From positions 1-64,000 of the forward strand of contig CANLTI010000022.1 of the NCBI GenBank assembly GCA_947494095.1: a stretch of DNA of 64,000 nt. The letters run 5' to 3'. Below are positions 48,127-58,167 of this stretch, in pieces. Each line of letters opens with the position of its first letter. Within the stretch, counting starts at the first letter, position 1. Below the pieces are notes generated by a model that was not told the DNA's origin, did not search any database, and worked only from the letters and a program-made list of their open reading frames with translations. The stretch comes from an uncultured Pseudomonadales bacterium. Its GTDB lineage: Bacteria; Pseudomonadota; Gammaproteobacteria; Pseudomonadales; Cellvibrionaceae. The position numbers and the translations under genes are program-made.

Positions 48127-48262
48127 AGTTGTGTGCCCACAATTATTGCTTATTTCTCAACAAACAACGCCATTGGCCTAGCGCTGTCGCTCACTATTGC
48201 GGGCTATTTTATCAGTGTCTTGTTTTGGCGCTAGTGTTTATTGAGTGCGAATATTGATTGAG

Positions 48263-50899
48263 CTAATGCTTGTTGAGCTGTTGTGCGTTTAATGTTTGTT
48301 GGTGCTTGGCAAGCCAGGCCTCGAATTCGGCCGCTGGGAGAGGCTTGGCGATGTGGTAGCCTTGCGCCATTTCACAGTTAAGCTCTGCTAGCTGCGCCAT
48401 GGTAGCGGCGTCTTCTACGCCCTCGGCAACAACGGTTAAATCGAAGCTATGCGCCAAGCTGATGGTTGATCGAATGATGGCTGCATCTTGTGCATCGTTG
48501 AGCATATCACACACAAAGGTGCGGTCTATTTTGAGGGTGCTAAGTGGAAGGCGTTTAAGGTAGGACATGGACGAGTAGCCTGTACCAAAGTCATCAATTG
48601 CAAAGCGAACACCTAGATCATGCATACGGTTAATAATTTGTAAGCTGCGCTCGGGGTCGCTGATAAGTGCGCTTTCGGTAATTTCGATTTCGAGTGACTC
48701 TGGCGGAAAGTTTTTTTCTTTGAGGTGTCGCTCGACAAGAATGGGGAAGTCGTAGTCAATGAGGTTTCTGGCGGACAAGTTGATAGATACCTTCATGGGA
48801 ATGCCTTTTTGATGCCACGCTTTGGTTTGCTCTAGTGCATGGATGAGTACCCATTCGCTCAGTGGTTTGATGATGTCGCTCATCTCTGCCATAGGGATAA
48901 ACTCAAACGGTGGGACTTGCCCAAGTTTGGGGTGTTGCCAGCGAATTAATGCCTCGCAGCCAATGCATTCACCTGTTTTTAAATCGACTTTAGGTTGGTA
49001 GTGCAATATAAGCTCGTTCTGGCGAATCGCGTTGCCTAGCTCGGCCATCAACATTAAGCGGCGCGGGCTATGAGCATCTTGCGCGGCATCATAAAAGGCT
49101 AGCGGCTGAGCGTTGGTTTTTGCGGTGTACATAGCCACATCAGCGCAGCGCAGTAGAGCGTGGCTACTTTGCCCGTGGTCTGGGTATAGCGCTATTCCTA
49201 TACTGCCGTCAATTTCCAGTGTAATGCCGTCGGCTTCTATGGGGATGCGCAGTGAGGCATCAATAAAGCTGGCGAGTGATAGTGTTTCGTCGCCTTCATT
49301 GACTTTGGCAATTAAAATGGCAAATTCATCCCCTCCAAGGCGATATAAATAGGCGCCATGGCGAATGAGCATAGCCTGTAAACGCTTGGCGATTTCCTTG
49401 AGGATTTGGTCGCCAATGGCGTGGCCTAGGGTATCGTTGATATCTTTAAAGCGGTTGAGGTCAAGCAGCATTAATGCGGCTTTATTATTGCTTTTGCTGG
49501 CGTTATGAATGGCGATAGCGGCAACATCATGCAGGCGTGCGCGATTGGGGAGGCCCGTTAGGCTATCGTGGTTGGCGCGGCGCTCCATCTCGCGCTTGGA
49601 GTCGATAAGTTGCTCGCTGGCGCGTTTGCGTTCGGTGATGTCAGCCGCCATAAATAAAAAGCCGCAAATAGCCTCTTGCTGATCGCGTAGTGGTGCCACA
49701 GCTAAAGAAATAGGCAGTTGTGTTCCATCTTTGCGTTGGTACTGCCACTCATACTCTTCAACTTGCCCTAGTCGTGCTTTGGCAACTAAAGCTTCAAAGT
49801 TGGGCTGTAGCTCATAGCCTAGCTCTCTTGTGAGTGCCTCTGCTCGCCAGTTTAACTCTTTAGTTGAGTGAAATATTAGCGGTGTATGAAGGTCGATAAC
49901 CTCCTCGGCTTGGTAGCTAAGATGCTCCTCGGCCGCCCGATTAAACGTATGGATAATACCGTTGAGATCGGTGGCAATAATGCAGTAATTGGTCCCGTTG
50001 AATATGGCTTGGTGTAATGAATTGAGTGATGTGAGTTGATCTGATGCCTGTTTTTTGTCTGAAATATCGCGCACTGAGGCGATGAGATGCTCTTGCTGCT
50101 CGAGCTTGGTGTGTGTGAGCGTTACATCGGCATAAAACTGGGTATTGTCCCAGCGTGTTTGCAGCCATTCAAAGCGCTCATAAACCTGATGCATTTTAGT
50201 GCTGGTGAATTGCCAGAGCTTTTCTGTGGGTTGCCCGATAAATTGCTGGCGATTGCAGCGAAATAGCTTGAGTGCTGCGGCATTGCAGTCGGATACCTTG
50301 CCTGAGCGCACAATAATCAAGGCGTCGCCGGTGCTATCAAATACCGTACGGTAACGTAATTCACTATTGCGCAAAGAGTAAAACATCAGGAGTTGCGAGA
50401 GTAGGTCGGCGACAGATGCGGCAAAGCTGATCTCTTCGTGTGACCATGTGCGTGGGGTATGCGTTTGCTCAAAGCAAATGACACCGCAGGCGGCACCTTC
50501 TTGTCTTAAAGTGGCATCGAGGAGAGCGTGAATATTGTTGGGTATTAGGTAGTTATCGGCGAAGCATTGTGTTCTGGGGTCGCTCAGGGCGACATTGGCA
50601 CTGATAGTTTGGTCTGCTTCTAGTGCGTTAATGTAGACGGGGTAGTCACTGGAGCGTATGGCTTTATCGTGTGTGTGGATGCAGCCGGTCTCATTGCGCA
50701 TAACTTGGCAGCGAAGCTCCTTTTTATTATTGTTAAACAGCCAGATGCTGCAGCGGCTGACCTTGATGGCTTCTTGGCTGCGTTGTGCAATAAGGTTTAA
50801 CGCCTCACTAAGGTTGGTTTGCCAGAGCGTCTCTTCTTTGGCAAGCTTTATATAGCGCTTGGTGAGTGAATCGGCTTCAGTGTTTTGAGGGTGCGTCAT
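48263..50899 (-). CDS. GAF-PAS-PAS-GGDEF-EAL cyclic-di-GMP signalling protein
   Basis: 878 aa soluble sensor. A GAF domain (about 20-175) is followed by PAS domains (about 185-290 and 295-425), a diguanylate cyclase domain with intact GGDEF at 522-526, and a phosphodiesterase domain with EAL at 649-651. Both signatures are complete (RLGGDEFAILIA; CEALIRWQHP; DDFGTGYSSMSYLK), so it may make and degrade cyclic-di-GMP, although one activity often dominates. No membrane segment, so it senses a cytoplasmic signal. It lies downstream of the rpsT terminator as its own unit. The start ATG at 50899 fits. Confidence 0.93.
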   Translation of the reverse strand: MTHPQNTEADSLTKRYIKLAKEETLWQTNLSEALNLIAQRSQEAIKVSRCSIWLFNNNKKELRCQVMRNETGCIHTHDKAIRSSDYPVYINALEADQTISANVALSDPRTQCFADNYLIPNNIHALLDATLRQEGAACGVICFEQTHTPRTWSHEEISFAASVADLLSQLLMFYSLRNSELRYRTVFDSTGDALIIVRSGKVSDCNAAALKLFRCNRQQFIGQPTEKLWQFTSTKMHQVYERFEWLQTRWDNTQFYADVTLTHTKLEQQEHLIASVRDISDKKQASDQLTSLNSLHQAIFNGTNYCIIATDLNGIIHTFNRAAEEHLSYQAEEVIDLHTPLIFHSTKELNWRAEALTRELGYELQPNFEALVAKARLGQVEEYEWQYQRKDGTQLPISLAVAPLRDQQEAICGFLFMAADITERKRASEQLIDSKREMERRANHDSLTGLPNRARLHDVAAIAIHNASKSNNKAALMLLDLNRFKDINDTLGHAIGDQILKEIAKRLQAMLIRHGAYLYRLGGDEFAILIAKVNEGDETLSLASFIDASLRIPIEADGITLEIDGSIGIALYPDHGQSSHALLRCADVAMYTAKTNAQPLAFYDAAQDAHSPRRLMLMAELGNAIRQNELILHYQPKVDLKTGECIGCEALIRWQHPKLGQVPPFEFIPMAEMSDIIKPLSEWVLIHALEQTKAWHQKGIPMKVSINLSARNLIDYDFPILVERHLKEKNFPPESLEIEITESALISDPERSLQIINRMHDLGVRFAIDDFGTGYSSMSYLKRLPLSTLKIDRTFVCDMLNDAQDAAIIRSTISLAHSFDLTVVAEGVEDAATMAQLAELNCEMAQGYHIAKPLPAAEFEAWLAKHQQTLNAQQLNKH

Positions 50900-51038
50900 G
50901 CAGTTGTCTTATGCTGGTGGTGTATTTAAAAGCTTATGCTCTAAAAATGGCAGTGCTGTATCAAAAAACGCCAGCTTAAAAACAGTATAGACTTTCTTTT
51001 CGAGTAGTAGGGGGCAGTCTATATCAAAAATAAGACAA

Positions 51039-51070
51039 AAAAAAACCGAGCAAATAGCTCGGTTTTTTTA
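51039..51070. terminator. Terminator downstream of rpsT
   Basis: A-rich run, stem ACCGAGC/GCTCGGT with a 5-nt loop, then a T-run; symmetric, so active both ways. It separates rpsT from the GGDEF-EAL gene. Confidence 0.85.
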
Positions 51071-51135
51071 TTGTGTATGGCAATCAGGGGTTAGGCTTGT
51101 TGTTGAGCCACCCTTGAGCTGCTTGCGCGTTAAGC

Positions 51136-51402
51136 TTAAGCGGCGATCGCTTTTACTTTTGCGTTAAGGCGGCTCTTGTGACGAGCTGCTTTGTTCTTGT
51201 GAATGATGCCTTTATCTGCAATGCGGTCGATCACAGGTACTGCAGCATTAAGAGCGGTTTTCGCCTCTTCTGCATTGCCGGCTTCAACAGCTGTAAGGAC
51301 TTTTTTGATATAAGTGCGAGCCATTGAGCGCAGGCTGGCGTTGTGTGCGCGTGCTTTGTCGTTTTGACGAGCGCGCTTACGTGCTTGAGGTGAATTGGCC
51401 AC
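51136..51402 (-). CDS. rpsT: 30S ribosomal protein S20
   Basis: 88 aa, very basic. The start [21 protein letters not shown] in segments and [23 protein letters not shown] are S20 signatures. It starts with GTG at 51402 with TAGGAG close upstream; S20 genes often use non-ATG starts for autoregulation. It is normally next to murJ-ribF, but here it is 30 kb from ribF. Confidence 0.97.
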   Translation of the reverse strand: MANSPQARKRARQNDKARAHNASLRSMARTYIKKVLTAVEAGNAEEAKTALNAAVPVIDRIADKGIIHKNKAARHKSRLNAKVKAIAA

Positions 51403-51593
51403 CGTAGTGCTCCTACAAATAAAATTAATTCAAAGTAAACTTAGTGGTTGCAACCTGTGCTACAGCTTGGCTGTTCATTTAATTGCCAATGCACTTAACC
51501 TTAAGCTAGCCCTTTGTGACAAGGTAAATTCTGACGAATACACCACACACTGACTGACTGAGGGCTTACGGAAGCGACCTAAATAAGGACGCG

Positions 51594-51623
51594 GTATTAT
51601 CCCTGTTTGTATTTTAGTGTCAA
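51594..51623 (-). promoter_or_regulatory. Sigma-70 promoter for rpsT
   Basis: On the minus strand TTGACA (51618-51623) and GATAAT or TAATAC (51594-51601), with a spacer of 16-18 bp. The leader to the rpsT GTG is about 190 nt, typical of an autoregulated ribosomal gene. Confidence 0.75.
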
Positions 51624-52041
51624 GAGTTTGTTTCTACGCTTTGTCGGGTAATCGGCTGAACGTGGGTACAGCGTCAGCGATTGTGAGGTAAAAACTCAGT
51701 ATTTACGGCCATCATAGACTACCTAATGGGCTCTATATGAGCTTGATTGGAGTTCTTGCAATGGCCGTGTGATGGTCATGTGGTTCCGTGTGATTGTTGG
51801 GAGCCTCTTGTGCTGAGCGCTTTATTTCTAAATGGCTCAAAAGCGTCCTTGAATAATTTTATAGATAAACTAGTGGTGAAAAATTGGCGCGTAAAGCCGC
51901 TTTTTAGGGAAGATTTCTGGCGGCTTTTGGAATCACTCCTATAGTTTTGACTGTAAACCTTTTTGAGGTTTTAGGTATTTTGCCCGCCTATGTGATGCGC
52001 CGAATGAAGCGCCGCACCACTTGAAAAACTGGAGACTGATA
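51624..52041. other. Intergenic region between rpsT promoter and a lipoprotein gene
   Basis: About 420 bp. A 65-codon plus-strand frame at 51747-51944 has no family resemblance and no good ribosome-binding site, so it is not called. No repeat or clear promoter was found. Confidence 0.5.
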
Positions 52042-54345
52042 GTGAATACATATACTCGTAGTTTAATGCTTGCTGCACTGACCGCTGTATCTTTGACCCA
52101 AGGTTGTAGTTGTAGTGATAATAATAATTCTGGGTCTCAAGTGGTTATCGACCCTCCTGTAGTGATTGACCCCGTGCCCGAGATGGCCACAATCAACGGC
52201 TCTGCTGCCAAAGGTCTGATTTTTGGCGGCATTGTGAGTATTCACCCCATTATCGATGGCATTTTAAGTGCTGAGCCTGTGAGTACTACCAAGACCGATG
52301 ATAGCGGTAGTTATAGCGTGATCTACAGCAACTACGATGGTAGTCCTTTTGTTGTGCGCGTAACAACTGATGAATCTACCATGATGATGTGTGATTTAGC
52401 GATGGGCTGTGAAGGCACAGATTTTGGTGAAACATTCTCTTTTAACGACCCTGATTTTACGTTGGATGCAGTATTGCCTCCTCAAACCACTGAGGAGGTT
52501 GTCACCAACGTTAGCGTATTAACAGACATTGCTACCGAGCGTGTATTGAGTAGCCTGCAGTCTGGCTCGACTGACGAAGCCACCATGCTTATTAACGACT
52601 CTAACGCGAGCGTGGCCAATCGCTTCGGCATTTTTGGTGACCTGACGACATTACCCGTCGTGGATTTAACCAACCCTTCTGCATTAGTGGGGGTGAGCGA
52701 AGAATCGATGCGCTTTAATTTGTTAAACGCCTCGATTATTCAAGCGGTATTAAGTGATGGTGTGCAAACCACCATTAGCACTGCCCTGAAGAATTTTGCA
52801 GGCTCCTATGCGCTAAACGGTTTAACCGATAACGCACAAACAACTGCGGTCACTAGCTTGGCTGATATTTTAGCTCAGGTAAGCAATACTCTGACCTTGG
52901 TACAAAACCGTGCTACGGCCAATAACATAACGTTAGAGTTAGCAAATTTAACGACGGTAATTGAAAACCTTACAAACCTTGCGTTGGCGCAAGAGCCGAC
53001 CGATGAGGGTACTCAAGGAGGCACCACGCCAACCACCGGTGGTGACGAGCAAGCTAAAGCTAAAGCCTTTGTTGGTGTGCTGGGTGATTTGAGTAATAGT
53101 CTCGATTTAGCCGTGCTGACTGATGAGGTGACCGTGGGCGCACAAGCCGATGCCTTTGATACTCAGATACAAGCGGCCGATATGGCCTCAAGCGATGAGC
53201 TAGAGCAAGTCGTAGAGGCGACAGCGATGGCGGTAGAAGCGATGGCAATGGCCTACGATGCTTATGATAGCGATATGACAATGACATCTTGGGAGTCTGA
53301 CGAAGGCATTATGGTCGCTATTGTACCAATGGCTATGCCAGCGATGGCGACTGACCCAGCCACACAAGAGCCCAAAATGAAGGTTTCATTAACTGTAGAG
53401 CAAAATGTGGCTGTTGAGGTTGATGGCGTCATGGTAATGGTTGCCGTTGATATGACCGCTATGGAAGATGTGGAGTACACAGAGACTGTAAACAACGACG
53501 GTGCCGATGTAGACACTGCGATGGGGCATGTGGCTATTAGTGGTACAGCCTCTGTTGCGGGGCTAATGCTGACCGTAAAAGAAGGCTCTATGTTTGCTGT
53601 CGAAGAGTTGATGACTGTCTATAACGAAGATGCGAGCGGTGAAACCGCCAGCTTTAAAGTGAGCGGTTTGGCGTTAGAGTTAATGGCTGATGTGGCTCAA
53701 AAGGTCTCGGCAACGGTTGCTGACCCGATTACTTTTAGCGGCATGCTGAAGGTGACTTTAGAGTCGTTAATGGCTGATGGCACCTTGATGAATATGGAAG
53801 GAGAAGATTCAGGTACTGCCACACAAGAAGTCACTAAACTGGCATTGGCTTTGTGGGGGCGTGTTACCAATACTTCGGGTGATTCTGCGGCGGTAAGCTT
53901 TAGCGTTAAAGGTGACGGGACCGGCATTGATTTTAGTCAAAGTTGGTTGGGCGATTTTTCGGATGCTGATGATACCGACTCTGAAAGCGACACTGCATTT
54001 GCATCGGCGAGTGTAATGCTGAGTTTCAATGCTGATTTAGCTGGTGTCTCTGATGCTGTGATGGCCTCATTTAATATGCGCCGCTCGTCTGAGTTGTCGA
54101 GCGTCATGAGTCTTAAGTTCTCTTACCCTGGCATACAAATGCAATTGGCCACAACAGTCTATGAAGATAGCGACGAGCCGCAAAAGCTCGTCATTACCAA
54201 CCAAGACGGTGTGGTGGCTACCTTTGTTGATGGTGATGAGGTGACCGGTACTATTTTTGTCGGTGCCAAAAAAGTTGCCGATGTTAAAGGTGTTGTAGTG
54301 ACCTATGCTGACAACAGTTTTGGCTCGCTCGATCTCTTTGAATAA
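52042..54345 (+). CDS. Large acidic lipoprotein of unknown function
   Basis: 767 aa. The signal peptide ends in a lipobox LTQGC with Cys22 followed by SCSDNNNSG, so it is probably an outer-membrane lipoprotein. Residues about 38-115 (AAKGLIFGGIVSIHPI, DSGSYSVIY) resemble a carboxypeptidase-regulatory-like beta domain. A helical, Ala/Met-rich acidic middle and a Gly/Thr linker (GGTTPTTGG) follow, then a long beta-rich C-terminal half. No enzymatic motif was recognised. GTG at 52042 with GGAG 8 nt upstream is preferred to TTG 52021. It is terminated by a hairpin and followed by a barrel-like gene in the same direction, possibly a functional pair. Confidence 0.75.
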   Translation: MNTYTRSLMLAALTAVSLTQGCSCSDNNNSGSQVVIDPPVVIDPVPEMATINGSAAKGLIFGGIVSIHPIIDGILSAEPVSTTKTDDSGSYSVIYSNYDGSPFVVRVTTDESTMMMCDLAMGCEGTDFGETFSFNDPDFTLDAVLPPQTTEEVVTNVSVLTDIATERVLSSLQSGSTDEATMLINDSNASVANRFGIFGDLTTLPVVDLTNPSALVGVSEESMRFNLLNASIIQAVLSDGVQTTISTALKNFAGSYALNGLTDNAQTTAVTSLADILAQVSNTLTLVQNRATANNITLELANLTTVIENLTNLALAQEPTDEGTQGGTTPTTGGDEQAKAKAFVGVLGDLSNSLDLAVLTDEVTVGAQADAFDTQIQAADMASSDELEQVVEATAMAVEAMAMAYDAYDSDMTMTSWESDEGIMVAIVPMAMPAMATDPATQEPKMKVSLTVEQNVAVEVDGVMVMVAVDMTAMEDVEYTETVNNDGADVDTAMGHVAISGTASVAGLMLTVKEGSMFAVEELMTVYNEDASGETASFKVSGLALELMADVAQKVSATVADPITFSGMLKVTLESLMADGTLMNMEGEDSGTATQEVTKLALALWGRVTNTSGDSAAVSFSVKGDGTGIDFSQSWLGDFSDADDTDSESDTAFASASVMLSFNADLAGVSDAVMASFNMRRSSELSSVMSLKFSYPGIQMQLATTVYEDSDEPQKLVITNQDGVVATFVDGDEVTGTIFVGAKKVADVKGVVVTYADNSFGSLDLFE

Positions 54346-54355
54346 GTAGCTTGTT

Positions 54356-54385
54356 AAAAAGGGCTGCTTCGGCAGCCTTTTTTTT
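54356..54385 (+). terminator. Rho-independent terminator after the lipoprotein gene
   Basis: Stem GGCTGC/GCAGCC with a UUCG tetraloop, A-run before and eight T residues after, 11 nt past the stop codon. A strong terminator. Confidence 0.92.
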
Positions 54386-54397
54386 ACCTGTATTTTT

Positions 54398-55552
54398 TTG
54401 TTAGTTAACAGATTTTTTTTGCTAAAAAAGGTTGCCAAGTTGGACGGTTGTCGTATTTTTTTTAATATTATTTTAATGCTTTTTATGGTGCGTTTATTAA
54501 TGAGTGTTGATCCTGTATTTGCTCAAAATAAAAAGCATCCTACGTTAACGCTGTTGTTAAATGCGAAAACATTTACTTATAGTGAAAATATGCCGATTGA
54601 TGCGTTTAGTCATGATTTCGAAGGCGAATTCCCCGATGATGGTCAGTATGAATTTACCCATAACCGTTACAAAGTCGGTGTGGGCTACAAAGGCTTTGAG
54701 CTGACTTATTTTCAGCGTCAGGATTATTATTTTCGCACAATAGGCGATACCTTTAACCTTATCTATATGGACCAAAATGATTGGGATTTACCCTTCGATG
54801 AAGTCTTCGATATTTTTTTACATGTTCAAAAAGTTGAAGCAAACGGTATAACTCTAGGGTATTGGATTAACCCAATACCGCAAGTCGAGCTTTATATTGC
54901 GGGCTCATATTTTGAATCAGATGATGTACTGTATGGGCAAATTGAAGGGAGTATCTGGCAAACACCTAGCCGCCCTTATGGCGATTTGATTGTAGATTAT
55001 ATTTATACGGAAGAGGTTTTGCTTGACCGTCCATTAACACCGCCGGCTTCCGGCTATGGCTACAGTGTTGATATGGATTTACGATGGCAGGTGTACCCAG
55101 GCTTTACGTTGGGTTTGTTGATGGAAGATATGGCCGGTCGCATTAACTGGAAGCATGCACCGCATACTTATGCACAAATGGTGAGCGATCGTAATAGAAT
55201 CGATGAAAATGGCCGGCCTTATAAAGTTCCGACATTACAAGGTCAGCATGACTTTCAAAATGTCGCCCAAGCACTGCCTTTGCATCGGCGTATTCATTTA
55301 GCTTATCGCTACGGCAATATTACCCTGACTGGAGAGCAAGAGGTCTATGATAAAGTTTATTTTAACCGCTTGTTATTGGGGTATCAAATATTTGAGAGCT
55401 TTAAAGTAGAGGCTGGATACGATCTAAAAAGCAAAGCGAAGTCCTTAGGTGTTTGGAGCCCGTATTTTGCTTTACTTTTTGCGACCGATGATTTTGATTT
55501 GAAGCGCAGTAAAAATATTCGCTTAGATCTACAAGCGCGCTATGCGTTTTAA
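54398..55552 (+). CDS. Putative outer-membrane beta-barrel protein, unrecognised family
   Basis: Up to 384 aa. A hydrophobic signal-like segment (residues 20-42, ending PVFAQ) precedes alternating aromatic strands (YKVGVGYKGFELTYF, ITLGYWINPIPQVELYIAG, RIHLAYRYGNITLTG). The C-terminus is LDLQARYAF, ending in Phe as outer-membrane barrels do. No family name can be given. The start is uncertain: TTG 54398 opens the frame, and a later TTG (near 54440) is possible. It lies 12 nt past the preceding terminator. Confidence 0.65.
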   Translation: MLVNRFFLLKKVAKLDGCRIFFNIILMLFMVRLLMSVDPVFAQNKKHPTLTLLLNAKTFTYSENMPIDAFSHDFEGEFPDDGQYEFTHNRYKVGVGYKGFELTYFQRQDYYFRTIGDTFNLIYMDQNDWDLPFDEVFDIFLHVQKVEANGITLGYWINPIPQVELYIAGSYFESDDVLYGQIEGSIWQTPSRPYGDLIVDYIYTEEVLLDRPLTPPASGYGYSVDMDLRWQVYPGFTLGLLMEDMAGRINWKHAPHTYAQMVSDRNRIDENGRPYKVPTLQGQHDFQNVAQALPLHRRIHLAYRYGNITLTGEQEVYDKVYFNRLLLGYQIFESFKVEAGYDLKSKAKSLGVWSPYFALLFATDDFDLKRSKNIRLDLQARYAF

Positions 55553-55553
55553 T

Positions 55554-55581
55554 CATTAGAGACGAGCAAAAAATACATTAG
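55554..55581. repeat. GAGG-family element, left-end fragment
   Basis: TTAGAGACGAGCAAAAAATACATTA-like sequence matching the left end of the element at 28465, directly after the stop of the barrel gene. The rest of the element is absent. Confidence 0.5.
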
Positions 55582-55632
55582 AGTGGCTGAGGTTCGCGTG
55601 TGGTAGCCATTACTTCCACGCTTTACGAAGAA

Positions 55633-55726
55633 CCTTTTTATTGGAACATCGTGAACCTTTTGATTGGAGCGTGTGAGTACCCCTTTTATTGGAACATCAT
55701 GAACACCCCTTTTATTTGAACAGCTG
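55633..55726. repeat. Degenerate repeats of the ubiB 3' end
   Basis: Four imperfect units of about 23-26 bp beginning CCTTTTATTGGAACATC or similar. The last overlaps the ubiB stop and final codons (TTTATTTGAACAGCTG on the plus strand). The others look like duplicated copies of that end. Confidence 0.6.
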
Positions 55727-57343
55727 CCACAAAATAATGCTACCGGTTAAGCAGGCGATGGCGGTAGCGGGGAGTTGATGTAGTTGCTCCCAGCCAAAAT
55801 AAACACCCGTACTAATGCCAGCCACAACCAAAATTTTAGTGAGGTACTGCCCTTGTGATAGAGTATTTTTATGAGCAGTAGTACTGGCTGCGCGTTGTAA
55901 CTCGGGGGCTATTTGCGCTAATTTATTCATGTTTTGTGTCGTTTCTAATATAAGGTGTGGTACCTCGGGGAACTTCTCTAACCATTCGGGCGCTTGACGC
56001 TTGAGCTCTTTCCATAGTGATTTTGGCGCAAAACGCTCTTTGAGCCATTTTTCTAAGTACGGGTGAGCGGTTTCCCACAGGTCTAAATCCGGATACAACT
56101 GGCGGCCTAAGCCCTCGATATTTAACAGTGTTTTTTGCAAAAGAACCAATTGCGGCTGGACTGGCATTTCAAAGCGTTGTGCGGTTTGGAACAGTGTAAT
56201 CAATGCTTCACCAAACGAAATCTCTTTTAAAGGTTTTTCAAAAATGGGTTCACACACGGCTCGAATAGCGGCTTCAAAAGCCCCTACCGATGTACTTTTA
56301 GGGACCCAGCCCGAAAGCACATGCAGCTCTGCAACTTGGCGATAGTCACGGCGAAACATTGCGAGTAAATTACGTGCAAGGTAATACTGATCTTCACGAT
56401 CGAGCGATCCCATAATTGCCATATCCAGTGCAATATAGCTTGGCGATTGAGCATTGCTAATATCAACAAAAACATTGCCCGGGTGCATATCAGCATGGAA
56501 AAAATTATCGCGAAATACTTGTGTAAAAAATATTTCTACGCCGCGCTCGGCTAATACTTTTAAATCAATACCTTCTTTTTTAAAGGCAGCGATATCGGTG
56601 ACTTGCGCGCCATAAATACGCTCCATTACCATCACGTTACGGCGGCAGTAGGGCCAATAAACATTGGGTACATACAATAAAGGTGACTGATCAAAATTAC
56701 GTTTTAATTGTGAGGCATTAGCGGTTTCGCGCATTAAATCGAGTTCGTCAAAAATCGTTTGTTGATACTCTTCTACAACGGCAATGGGCCTTAAACGTTT
56801 GCCATGCGGCGCATAGCGCTCTAAAAAATGTGCCAATAAGCGCATTAAGCCAACATCTTTAACAATCGTTTTTTCGATGGTGGGTCTAACTGCCTTGACC
56901 ACGACTTTATCGCCATTTTTTAATGTTGCGCTATGCACTTGTGCAATGCTGGCCGACGCTAATGGCTGGCGGTCAAATTCATCAAAAATTTCGTCTAAAG
57001 GTTGGCCTAATGCTTTTTCGACTAAGGCGCAAAATACCTCACCATCAAAAGGGGTAACGCGGTCTTGTAGTTTATTGAGCTCAATAATTAAATCGGGGGG
57101 GATAAGGTCGGGCCGAGTGGATAATAACTGGCCAAATTTTACAAAAATAGGGCCGAGCTCTTCAAGCGCTAGGCGTAGGCGTTCAGCTCGGTTTAATTGA
57201 GGTGGCCGGCCGAGTTTAAACGGCGCCAATATTATTTTAAGCTGCAAAGGCTGCATACTGCTAGGCAGTAACTCATCTAACCGGTAGCGCCCAATAACAC
57301 GTGCAATTTTTACAAAACGAGCAATGGATTGTAGTTTTTTCAT
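55712..57343 (-). CDS. ubiB: Ubiquinone biosynthesis accessory kinase UbiB
   Basis: 543 aa atypical ABC1/ADCK-family kinase-like ATPase supporting ubiquinone synthesis. The KxGQ helix is [16 protein letters not shown], with an Ala-type nucleotide loop ([11 protein letters not shown]), catalytic-loop FHADMHPGN and metal-binding ALDMAIMG. One C-terminal membrane anchor region (about 500-540). Third gene of ubiE-ubiJ-ubiB, 103 nt after ubiJ. Confidence 0.96.
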   Translation of the reverse strand: MKKLQSIARFVKIARVIGRYRLDELLPSSMQPLQLKIILAPFKLGRPPQLNRAERLRLALEELGPIFVKFGQLLSTRPDLIPPDLIIELNKLQDRVTPFDGEVFCALVEKALGQPLDEIFDEFDRQPLASASIAQVHSATLKNGDKVVVKAVRPTIEKTIVKDVGLMRLLAHFLERYAPHGKRLRPIAVVEEYQQTIFDELDLMRETANASQLKRNFDQSPLLYVPNVYWPYCRRNVMVMERIYGAQVTDIAAFKKEGIDLKVLAERGVEIFFTQVFRDNFFHADMHPGNVFVDISNAQSPSYIALDMAIMGSLDREDQYYLARNLLAMFRRDYRQVAELHVLSGWVPKSTSVGAFEAAIRAVCEPIFEKPLKEISFGEALITLFQTAQRFEMPVQPQLVLLQKTLLNIEGLGRQLYPDLDLWETAHPYLEKWLKERFAPKSLWKELKRQAPEWLEKFPEVPHLILETTQNMNKLAQIAPELQRAASTTAHKNTLSQGQYLTKILVVAGISTGVYFGWEQLHQLPATAIACLTGSIILWQLFK

Positions 57344-57446
57344 AAGAGGTTGCTTAAGGGTTGAATACGTTATTTAGTGGGTTAAATAATTGGCTTAAGG
57401 CGCAAATTAGTTGGCTCTGAATGAGCTATATGCAATGGCTAATTAA

Positions 57447-58085
57447 TTATACAGTAGCCCGTGTTAGGTTTTTAATACGGGCTTCCATGCGAGCGACATC
57501 GTCTTGTAGGTCATCAATGGCACTATAAAAGGCATTAAATTCTGGCTCTGCAGGTGCTGCTTGGAGCTCTTCGGTAATAAACTCGCCCACAAAGCGCGGG
57601 CTGCGCTTAGCAATACGCTTAAGGTAGCGTGCTTTATAGCGTATTAATTCTGCGATGGCATGGCCTGCGTAATCGCCTAGGGGCTCACATAAGGCCTCTT
57701 CCCAGTCAATATCAATATTTTTGGCAATCTCTAAAAGCTCCATCAAAAACCCTGTTTGCCCTGTGAGTGTTAAATCACTGCCTGCAAGCGTTGTTTTGGG
57801 GCCACTCATTAACTCAATAAGACTGCTGGTTGCCCCTGTTAAGTGGCAATCGGCATCGGGGTTGGCGAGTGGGCTTACTTCAACCTCATCACAGGTAAAG
57901 GCGACACTGAGTACTATTGTCGGTTCGCTCAGTGCGAGCGTAATGCTGCGGCCGGCTTGCTTGTATAGGCGTTGCGCGGTGGCTGGGTCGTGCTTGAGCG
58001 CTTTATTGATCGTGCGCTCAAGCACCAAGCAAAGCGCAGTAGCTGCGGTGGGGTGGTTATGAGTGTCTAACATAGTTTTTGCCAA
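57447..58085 (-). CDS. ubiJ: Ubiquinone biosynthesis accessory factor UbiJ
   Basis: 212 aa. The N-terminal SCP2 lipid-binding domain (about residues 15-115) includes LTGATSSLIELMSGPKTTL and is proposed to hold polyprenyl intermediates in the Ubi complex. The C-terminal part is helical, ending in a coiled coil (DDLQDDVARMEARIKNL). It lies between ubiE and ubiB as in E. coli. Length is close to the 201 aa of the E. coli protein. Confidence 0.92.
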   Translation of the reverse strand: MAKTMLDTHNHPTAATALCLVLERTINKALKHDPATAQRLYKQAGRSITLALSEPTIVLSVAFTCDEVEVSPLANPDADCHLTGATSSLIELMSGPKTTLAGSDLTLTGQTGFLMELLEIAKNIDIDWEEALCEPLGDYAGHAIAELIRYKARYLKRIAKRSPRFVGEFITEELQAAPAEPEFNAFYSAIDDLQDDVARMEARIKNLTRATV

Positions 58086-58102
58086 TAGTTATCAGGTGAG
58101 GC

Positions 58103-58167
58103 GTTAAGGGACGAGGAAACAAAACCCTACGTCAATTGTGCAAACTATTATTGCCTCGCGCCTAAGG
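58103..58167. mobile_element. GAGG-family element, short copy
   Basis: 65 bp with ends TTAAGGGACGAGG and CCTCGCGCCTAAGG, inverted repeats. The core CTACGTCAATTG and CAAACTATTATTGC match the right half of the 28465 element. Its right end provides the ubiE stop codon (58162-58164), and it separates ubiE from ubiJ. Confidence 0.65.

Noticed and set aside
51747..51944. 65-codon frame upstream of the large lipoprotein gene
   Set aside because: No start context, no recognisable motif and no codon pattern like the neighbours.
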